64,000 nt of DNA from Phanerochaete sordida (Eukaryota > Basidiomycota > Agaricomycetes > Polyporales > Phanerochaetaceae), in contig BPQB01000009.1 in the NCBI GenBank assembly GCA_019973155.2, positions 62,001-126,000 on the forward strand, in the 5' to 3' direction. A model generated the notes under the pieces. That model was not told where the DNA came from. It made no database searches and saw only the letters and a list, made by a program, of their open reading frames with translations. How positions within the stretch are numbered: the first letter of the stretch is position 1; each line of letters opens with the position of its first letter. Below are positions 56,438 to 64,000 of this stretch, piece by piece. Both the position numbers and the translations under genes were made by a program.

Positions 56438-57265
56438 TGACGGTCTTGGTTTTAGTATATTACATGACTGCCAATCTGCCGTTCAGTGTACTGAGCCCTA
56501 CCCTTCTGCTCTACGCGTTCGGAGTTCAACAGCTAGACGTACGGCCGTTACTCAGACATGAGGACCTCTCCCTCTCTTTGCTGACGCCACAACAGCAGAG
56601 GAATGTTGTTGAGCCCAACAAATCATGCGCCGCCAGCCTGAGCCATCTTGGCGCCGTCACGGCCAGGAAGTACATGTTGACGCAGATGTGGCGGGGCCGG
56701 AGCAAGTAGATGCGAAGAACACGCTCGAGCTATGCGCAAGGCCGCTCAGTCAGAAAACACTTTCCTCACGGAGTTCCTTGGGGGAAAGTAACAGCTACCG
56801 GCGCGTCGAGCGGTCTTCAATAATGCCTCCGGGTCACCTGGTGCGGTTGACAAGCTGTACACTTTTGAGTGCAGAAAAAGCACTTCCAAACGCAGTGCCC
56901 CGCGGACAACGGGTAGAAAGGCCTATGATCACGCCTGAATGTTTCCGGACGGCACGCTCCGTACGTATACTTGCATGTTCGGCACTCATCTATCGTGTGC
57001 AGCTTGCTTCGAATTTACCTTGCCGCATTCTAACCCAAAGACCAGCATGGCGAAGGGCATACTATGCTCTAAAGCAAGAGTGATGGGTAAACCACACAAT
57101 GCATTCTCTGAGAGCGTGGAGGATATAGTGGACGAAGAGAATTCGAATAGCGCTCCAGGACGGGGCTATTGGTCTCTTCGTGAGCGAATACGCTTTCCAA
57201 ACTGTACAGCTGGACCCCATCTTTGAAGGGATCAGTCGTATGCGACGAAGACATGGTCGTATGGC
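56438..57265. other. Intergenic region right of the tRNA-Glu cluster
   Basis: Neither this stretch nor the 450 nt between the second and third tRNA shows a domain-bearing frame. A plus-strand frame at 56939-57226 is unsupported. 3' side of the mS41 gene. Confidence 0.45.
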
Positions 57266-57717
57266 TTACCCGCGTATCTTCTTTTTCGGCTTGGGCTCAT
57301 GAGCAAAGTCTTTCGGGTCCATTCCTTGCCGGAACTTCTCCATACACCACATAAGGTATCTAAGGCAAGATGACAGATGTGAGGCTGAGTTTGGCGTATA
57401 CTTGGCCGTTTGCGCACCTTCTGTCCTTCACCTCCACGCCAGCAGCCTTCAACCGATGACCATCCAGCTTCCACAGTTCCTCCCAGGTCTCTGCAGTGAT
57501 CTTAGAGTCCGCGGATCGTCCAATGGCTTTCAAAAAAGCCTCTGGTGAATCTATTGTTCCTGCAGTTGTACCATCAGTGGACATGTCCGTCGGAGTGCAC
57601 GGTACCTGGTATGTTACCCCGTGGCTGAGGTGCTGGCCGAAGGGCGGCCTTATTGACGACCGTCCGGGAGAACTGAGGTGCAGTGGCAAGCCGCTTGAGG
57701 CTGAGCAAGGCCGACAT
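57266..57717 (-). CDS. FYV4: Mitochondrial small-subunit ribosomal protein mS41 (Fyv4, IGR motif)
   Basis: mS41 is a small protein of the fungal mitochondrial ribosome. Exons 57717-57618, 57559-57418 and 57359-57266 give 111 residues. The N-terminus MSALLSLKRLATAPQFSRTV is an Arg/Ser/Leu-rich mitochondrial presequence. The mature part has the IGR motif, SPEAFLKAIGRSADSKI, then WEELWKLDGHRLKAAGVEVKDRRY and LMWCMEKFRQGMDPKDFAHE, ending PKPKKKIRG. Intron 1 uses the donor at GGTAAC so that PRG joins TIDSPEAF. Its read-through would give a short unrelated end. An in-frame upstream ATG (57963) is rejected because it would bury the presequence. The upstream region carries a 15-mer shared with the VWA gene promoter. 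Confidence 0.9.
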
Positions 57718-57949
57718 CCCAACGACGCGACGGAGAGCACGAGAGACAGAATGCGGAGCGAGCGACTTGGGCGAGGTTGAAGGTGGGCGGGCGCCCCGAG
57801 ATGGCTGGCCAAGCGCGCTTCCCGAAATGGGGCTTTGCAGATAAGATAGGCGCTCCCGAAGTGGCCACATCGCGAGGAGGTCGCCCACAGTTTCAAACAC
57901 GCGCAAAACATACCCGAAGCGACGTGGATCGCTTCGCTTGAATGTAGCG

Positions 57950-57964
57950 CACTTGAACCGCAAC
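57950..57964. promoter_or_regulatory. 15-mer shared between two promoter regions
   Basis: CACTTGAACCGCAAC lies about 230 nt upstream of the mS41 start. The identical sequence lies at 17723-17737, about 140-150 nt upstream of the VWA gene. Similarity extends some nucleotides to the left (GAA..T.GC.CACTTG). Relative to the gene it is in opposite orientation in the two cases. A protein-binding site is an inference. Confidence 0.45.
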
Positions 57965-59088
57965 CATGAACAGCACCGGTACGCAGTTTCGCTAGCAGAC
58001 CATCACCACACGTTGTGGCGACGTGCGGAAGAGCGCGCACAATTATCCGTGCCGTTTGCCCCGACAAAAAGGTTTGTCCTCCTAATTCGTAAGTTTTTGG
58101 CGTGGTGGGATGCGGCGTGCTTTGTTCACCTGCTTCTATATAACCCGGACACCTAGCTCACTCTAAAGCCCCCAAAATTTTTCACCGTACACTCTAGCCA
58201 CTCGATGTGACGTCGCATGCGCCGGATAGGGTTTCCGGAGCGAGTCTCAGTGGCATGCATACATTTCCACATACAGACTCGGAGGCCCTGCAAGATGCCA
58301 CCCAGCGGGGGGCTGTCGGTGACACAAGGACCGATGATGTCGAGCCTTTGTTCTGTGGGACCCTTGGGACGTCCACCATCGTAGATGGCACGCTGGTCTC
58401 TCGCCGCGCAAACAATCCAAACCAGCCGAAGACTGGATCCCACGCATCACCCTCCCGCCCTTGTCATGACATTTCCGCTAGTGGTCGTCGACGTGGTTGA
58501 TGACAGCGCCGGTCATAGCAGCCGCGTCGTCTGGCATAGCGACCCCATTGTCTGGTTCAGGTCGGCGAATTCGCAAACTATCTCGACACGGAGGTCGGGT
58601 GTTCTCCAGCATCATCTCTTCGGTGCGTGATCAATCTAGCGGGTCCTTTCACTCTTTGAACTTTCACCAGAAGACACAAAGCACAATGACCACGTACCTG
58701 CGGAGCGGAGTCTCATGAACGACATTGCAACACGAGGCTTTTGGTGTTGCCTGAAATGGAGGGCATATTCGCGCCCCGTGTGTCAGTTGAAATGCTAGCG
58801 CTGCCAGCCTTTGTCCAACAATCCAGAACCGCCATGCGGCAGCTTGCGGCAACTGAGCGTGGCTTCCTATTGGCTGTAGCCGCGGGGGTCGGGTCCTAAG
58901 CAGCACAGGCACTCCCTCTCGACATCACATCGTGGTTTCAACGCGATTATGCAGATTTGATAGAATCCCTTCTTTCAGGTCGTGAACAAGCTGCAGGCCA
59001 GGACAAAAGGCCGACCTGCCTTATACGAGGGCGCCCAGACAAGAACCGTGGATACAGCGTCCAAGCTCGGGGAAGTCATTCACGTCCG

Positions 59089-59096
59089 TATAAAAG
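59089..59096 (+). promoter_or_regulatory. TATA box of the C2H2 zinc-finger gene
   Basis: TATAAAAG lies 61-68 nt before the ATG at 59157, a canonical sequence and spacing. Confidence 0.7.
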
Positions 59097-59156
59097 GCCA
59101 TTTCTCGACGCGTCCTCCCCTCCATTACTCCCTTGACCCTCCTCTCCCCACGCACA

Positions 59157-60427
59157 ATGCAGTCTCACTACGATCCCCTCCTCAACGACTTCTCGTCGTT
59201 CATGATGTTCCCTTCAGAGGACGACTCCAAGGACATCTTGAGCGATCCATGGGCCAGCTTCCACAATGACCTGGACAAGCGACTCACGGAGTCCCTTTCA
59301 TCGGTAGATGCCTCATCGCCTACGCTTTCCCCGCCATACAGCAGCCCGTGCAGCTCGGATTCCGACTTCTATGGTTTTGGCGGCCTTGTCGACTTCGCTG
59401 AGAGTCCGATATCAGACCTCTCTTCGTACGTGATTGTAGTCACGGCTCTCTGCACTTTGTCTGACATCCAACCAGGAGTCCGCGATCAGTCTTCGACGAC
59501 CCGACGTTGTCTCCCCCTTCGTCCATCACCAGTGATCGAGATGAGACATTCGCGCCCTCGGGCCCCTTCGCTATCCCTCCCACATCTCTCTTCGCCTTCG
59601 ACGTCGAGGTACCCCCTACGATCCCCCAACAATGCCCCTCTCCTCTGGTGACCGTGTCCGAGCTCTCAAACCTCCCCACCAGCCGGACATCGTCCCGATC
59701 GTCGAGCCCTACTAGCACGGCAGGCCGCGCTCGTGCCTCCTACGACTCGGACGAAGATGCTGACGGCGAGATCGAGTCCGGCTCGGAGTTCGAACTCGAC
59801 GACTCTGATGACGAAGACTACGTCGACGGACGTAAGTGGTCCACGCCGCGCAGCCCGCGCAAGAAGAACACAAAGACGACCCGCGCGCGTGCGGCTCCGG
59901 CACCCAAGCCCTCCTCGGCCTCCGCGTCGCGCAGCACCCGCTCCGCCCGTGCCCACCGCTACTCGCCTTACGCCTCCCCGCGCACGAGCCCGTCGAGCCC
60001 GTCGTCGTCGTCCGATGGCGGCCTGCCGCGGCGCCGGCCCGAGCTGAAGCACACGTCGGCGCGCAACGTGCAGCTCTCGCCCTCTGAACAGATGGCCGAG
60101 CCCGTGGCGAAGGGCAGCAAGCGCTGGCGGTGCCCGCACTGCGACTACGTGCAGCAGAACCACCGCCACCCCGACCTCAAGCGCCACATCGCGGGGCACT
60201 TCCAGAAGGACAAGTTCGTGTGCTGCGGCGTCCCGACGTACCTGCGCAACCAGTATGGCGTCTCCAAGAAGGAGGAGGCCGGCGAATGGCAGGGCGAGGA
60301 CAGGGTCGGCGGCTGCTGGCGCGTCATGAGCCGCCGCGACGCGCTCATCCGCCACCTCAAGAACCCGAGGAAGCCTTGCGTTAACAACGAAGTCCTCCCG
60401 GAGAAGGTGCTCACGAGCCCCAAGTAG
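59157..60427 (+). CDS. C2H2 zinc-finger protein, probable transcription factor
   Basis: Exons 59157-59425 and 59476-60427 give 406 residues. The N-terminal half is Ser/Pro/Asp-rich (SFMMFPSEDDSKDILSDPW and similar), like an activation region. A very acidic stretch (DSDEDADGEIESGSEFELDD) precedes a basic Lys/Arg/Ser linker. The C-terminal part has WRCPHCDYVQQNHRHPDLKRH-IAGH, a C-x2-C-x12-H-x4-H finger. A second, looser Cys/His segment follows (FVCCGVPTYLRN, then WRVMSRRDALIRHLKN), of the type where the second Cys pair is split by an insertion. A canonical TATA box suggests regulated expression. The target genes are unknown. Confidence 0.85.
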
Positions 60428-61075
60428 TGTCCTGGTCCTGAATCCTCATGATTTCTGGTGAGTCCCTGTTGTCTGCGAGGCGTGCTCAATGCTCATATCG
60501 CCTCCGTAGTATCCCCTTAGACGAAATGACCATCTCCTCAGCCTTTTTCTCGAAGTTCCCCCATATGCACGATCTGCTCTGTCTCGATACCTCTAGCGTC
60601 TTTACCCCCCATTCCACTGTTTCAGCTGTCCTGTCCACGCCCCCGTTTTGCATCTTCATTCTGCTCTGGATCGTAGTCCCGCATTCTGCTTGTCAAGGCA
60701 AGATACCATACATTGTATTCCTGTTGTGTAATCTCTCTGCATCGGTCTCCCGGAGAACTGTATTGGACACTTCATTCAAAGCTTTGTATCCCAGCATTCC
60801 TGGTTCCTTTCTCCCAATGACATCTGGTTCACTATCACTCGAACGATTACTCGGACGGCGGATGGCGCTCGGAGGTAACGGGGATGGCATTGGGCTCGTG
60901 TGAAAAACAAGGGCTTGTCCCATGTACAACAATAGGAGACGCCTAGCAGGGCGTGCGAAGAAGAGGATTAGCATTTTGGCATTGTCTGCGCTCATCGATA
61001 ATCGCCACTGCTAGGACCAGGTCTTCGGTATCCACGAGTATGGGCAGCAGTCAGAGTTCGTGATCCGCATGCCTG
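60428..61075. other. Convergent spacer (C2H2 gene / CYP53-like gene)
   Basis: 3' ends of both neighbours. A hydrophobic plus-strand frame (60448-60903) has no family resemblance and lies where 3' UTR is expected, so it is not called. Confidence 0.45.
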
Positions 61076-63053
61076 TCACGCCCGTCGCTGCAGCCCGACA
61101 AGGACGCTCTTCGGCTTGCGCACGAAGCTCTCGTGGACGTCGAGCTATTCCCGATGGGGTCCATTCCCATCAGCGTCCTTGTCCCGCATGTCAAGCAGCC
61201 CGCGTACCTGCTGGTCTGGGCTGCCGAGGACAACGCGGTAGCGGTGGAAGACGGTCGCGACACAGATCGTCATCTCCATCATCGCGAGATTCCGGCCGAT
61301 GCACGCCCTGTGCAGTGCGCCCCATTGTCCAGTAAGTCGCCGTCGGGGCATGACACTGATGGGCGACTCACCTAGGACCGAGCGAAAAGGGTGCGAACGC
61401 CGAGAGCATTGTCTTGCGGTCGCCGCGCGCCCAGCGATCGGGGTTGAACACGTCCGCATCGTCGCCCCAGATCGACTGCAGCCTGTGCAACGTGTACATG
61501 GGGCAGCTGATGTGCGTGCCGGCGGGGAACGTCCTGCCCGCGACGGTGAGCCCGCCGACGGGGACCTCTCGGGGAAGGCCGAAGCCCAGCGTAGAATGGA
61601 GGCGGAGCCCCTCATTGATGACGTCCTGCAGGTAGGCCAGGTTCTTGACCGCGTCGAACGGTGCGACGACCTCGTCGGTGTTAGCGTCCAGCTCCGGGGC
61701 GCCGAGGGCCTCGTCTAGCTCCTGCTGCAGTTTTGCCTGGACGCCCTGGTCGCGGGCAATGTAATAGACAATCGCGCCGAGAGAGCTGAAAGCTATACAT
61801 CAGTTCCATGGTCCCGATTGGGCAGTCAACTAGGAAGCAGACCTGGCAGTGGTTTCCGAACCGGCAACAATGAGGCTTATAGCTTCCGACGTGACTTCCT
61901 GCTCGCTGAGGGGCTTCCCGTCCTCGTCTCGCGCAGCAACTATGTGGGAAAGGAAGTCCTTCCTCGTCAGTTCAGAGGAAAGGCGTTTTGCTACGGCAGC
62001 GATAGCAATCTTTCCTAGGAACCTCGGGGAGGTGAATCCAGCCATCAATTCTCGGACTTTCTTCACCAGCGGACGGAAGTGCGGTGGAAGGCAGCCAATG
62101 ACGAAGTTTGCGTGGCCAGAGCCTCTGATGACCTGGATGGCCGGAGCGGTTGACCATTCGAGACCATCGTCCTTCCTGCCATACGACTTCATAGCACGTG
62201 CTTCGGATTTCGGTACCCTCGCTGTGTCTCGTCCAGCTTCCAGCATGCCGAAAGGTGCGCCGAAAGCCAGGTCACCTAAAATATTGTCAGAATTGAGTGC
62301 TGGAGCGTTCCAGTAGCCCATACCGATAATATCGAAAGTCTCGAAGTTCAGCCCTGTTAATGGTTGTCAGTCCATAATACCTGAGGCGTAGGCGAAGATA
62401 GGCCCTACTGACATGGCACACAGTCCAACCAGGCCAATCCTCCGCTCGCCGTCCAGGAGCACGACCCCAAAACCCCACGTTTACCTTGAGCTCCAGCAGC
62501 GCACATGTCGTCGAACTGCTTGACGAGCTTATGCTGGTGCCCGCGCACAGCCGGCTCAAAGTCCGCGATACCCTTCATAGACATGGCATGAGCGGTGTAC
62601 TTCCGCTTCCGGGCATGTTCGGGTCGCGAGCGGGTGGTGAACATGCTGGTGCGGAAGACCACGAAGGTATCGTAGAAGTCGCTCTTGAGTGTGCCAGATG
62701 AATGTCCGTAGACTACGTTGAGGGCGTCCGGGTCGGCTATGGAGACGTGCTTGGGAGACAGACGAACGATGGGCCCTATGTAGCGTCATCAAAAATAGCA
62801 GAGATATAAGGGGGTGGAGGTTCGTACCATAACGTTGGTGAGCGGCGTCGATTGCGGTCGTGACCTCGCAATTGTACGCTTTGAGCGTCAGCCACAGGTT
62901 GGAGAACTTGGCCAACAATGGTCCTGGGCACGACTGCAGGTCGTACTTGTCGATAAAGAAGGGCACGACCCATAGACCAAGTAGAACGGCTGCGGACACG
63001 AGTACAGCAGAGGAAGTGTCCGGTTGGAAAGACGAAAATAAGAGCTGTTCCAT
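61076..63053 (-). CDS. CYP53-like cytochrome P450 (benzoate 4-monooxygenase type)
   Basis: CYP53 enzymes para-hydroxylate benzoate and related aromatic acids, a detoxification step in wood-decay fungi. An N-terminal anchor ([17 protein letters not shown]) is followed by [14 protein letters not shown], then [71 protein letters not shown] (across several exons), the I-helix [11 protein letters not shown], and the heme loop [14 protein letters not shown]. That loop is split by an intron inside the Arg codon. A final intron gives the end [15 protein letters not shown]. All junctions keep frame and the heme Cys is present. The sequence pattern fits CYP53 best. Substrate preference would need testing. 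Confidence 0.9.
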
Positions 63054-63950
63054 GGTGGGTATGTGAGCAACTGGACTGACGATACGAAGAGAGAGAACGA
63101 GCTTATTATAAGTATCTGAGAGGCCCTCCCCCTTCGGGAATAGCAGATATCACCGAGGTAACAGAAGAACTTGGGCATGCAATGCGAATACTCCTTTTGC
63201 ACCGTATGGGGTCGTCGGCACGGTGGAGTTGATTGCGGACGACGTCCGCCAGACGGCAGAATACGGCATCGAGGACACCGTCACTGCATTGACTGTCTAT
63301 GCGCCACCCTCTCATCGCCCGGAAGCCTGTGGCCGGGCAATGAATGCGCTCTGATGCTTCGGTCGCGAAGAGAAGATGCCGCGCGTAATACCGATGACCG
63401 GCCAGTTGGTAGGGCAGCCCGTCGAGCCGTGAGCAAGCGTGAACATCGGCTCGAAGGTCGCGAAGCGCAACCACCACTGAGCGTCCGCGCTACGATACGC
63501 TACGATGATCTGTGCAGCGCGTGAGTGACAACGCTCCTGAAGGTGAAGATTCGCAGCATACCTCCGGCATCCTGCCTATAGCTGACATCTACTGTATTAC
63601 GTAGAATATGACGGGGAGCTGGGCCCATATCGTTCTGTCGATACGTCCTCACGGACACTTGGTCACCTGAGAAGGCTCTGTGATCTGCAAGAACCACGGT
63701 GCGAAGGCTGTGGCCACCCCAGCTCTCCACAAGCCGATAGTATCAGCCACTTCTGTTGGACGTATGTGATGTGACTAGGGTTCTGCTGCAACTACTAGGC
63801 AGCGTTGAGGTCAAGGTAAGAAAATGGCTAAAGCGAGGACGATGTGGCAAACGAGCACGTAAAAGGAAACCCTTTGATAAGCTGCCGCCCGGGCTTCACC
63901 TTGCAGATTAGATCAAGGCCAGATCTGCTTCCCACCACCAACTGTCCGCT
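63054..63950. other. Intergenic region at the right end
   Basis: About 900 nt with no recognised gene or RNA. A plus-strand frame (63171-63524) is Arg-rich and domain-free. It should contain the promoter of the CYP53-like gene (TATAATAA-like sequence near 63105-63115 on the minus strand). Confidence 0.4.
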
Positions 63951-64000
63951 ATGGTGCGAGACTATTCTCCCCGTCGCTCACACCCCACCGAGGATCCTGA
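63951..64000 (+). CDS. Possible gene start running off the right edge
   Basis: A frame opening with ATG at 63951 reads MVRDYSPRRSHPTEDP and stays open to the edge (16 codons). It is preceded by a CT-rich leader like that of other genes here. The Ser/Arg-rich start is suggestive of a nuclear protein, but nothing can be assigned. Confidence 0.3.
   Translation, partial: MVRDYSPRRSHPTEDP

Larger units (their letters stand above)
57718..59156. other. 1.4-kb divergent intergenic region (mS41 / C2H2 gene)
   Basis: No frame here carries a domain. It holds the shared 15-mer at 57950-57964 and the TATA box of the zinc-finger gene at its right end. No RNA gene or repeat was recognised. Confidence 0.5.

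Noticed and set aside
59666..60355. 229-residue minus-strand frame opposite the zinc-finger gene
   Set aside because: Antisense shadow of a GC-rich coding exon. Ala/Arg/Val-rich with no domain.

Overview
The window is nuclear DNA of a filamentous basidiomycete, most likely an agaricomycete of the Polyporales type. The evidence is a GC-rich gene set, many short introns (mostly about 45-60 nt), a CYP53-like P450 plus a second fungal P450, F-box genes of the polypore 'MHRCL' type, and close coding similarity to basidiomycete versions of borealin, POP1, Hsp90, Miro and Ras-GEF. There are no bacterial-style operons. Genes lie on both strands, and the boundaries below come from splicing the reading frames by eye.

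1-25 kb is mainly core cell biology. It holds a borealin-like chromosomal-passenger protein (minus, cut by the left edge), the RNase P/MRP subunit POP1 (minus), three tandem plus-strand copies of a small three-exon family of unknown function ('WPGY' family, 5.9-10.8 kb), a TMA23-like G-patch nucleolar protein, an F-box/WD40 protein, the mitochondrial Rho GTPase Miro/Gem1, a von Willebrand A protein, and a large SH3-RasGEF of the Cdc25 type. The WPGY genes sit in an otherwise gene-poor, lower-GC island.

25-38 kb is metabolic and accessory. A NiCoT-type nickel/cobalt transporter diverges from the RasGEF. An aldehyde dehydrogenase (minus) carries a 14-nt microexon and a GC-AG intron. Two F-box paralogues flank a complete P450. 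A 41-nt inverted repeat lies upstream of the first F-box gene.

38-51 kb is the most unusual part. Hsp90 (minus, ending MEEID, with a clear heat-shock element) is followed by seven intact genes and one pseudogene, all on the minus strand, of one small family. Each protein reads as two successive ABM-like (dimeric alpha/beta-barrel) halves. The copies share a four-exon plan, and most have a TATA-like box about 40-65 nt before the start. Part of the array is a block duplication (about 44.7-46.8 kb against 46.8-48.7 kb). The pseudogene is a 5'-truncated chimera whose start end lies at the junction of the two blocks.

51-64 kb returns to single genes: a stand-alone MoCo-sulfurase-like PLP enzyme (plus), a Ctk2-type cyclin (plus) inside a cluster of three tRNA-Glu genes, mitochondrial ribosomal protein mS41 (minus), a C2H2 zinc-finger protein (plus), and a CYP53-like P450 (minus). 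A possible gene start runs off the right edge. The strongest candidate for something undescribed is the ABM-like array next to Hsp90, followed by the WPGY triplet. For both, the family structure is visible in the sequence and the function is unknown.
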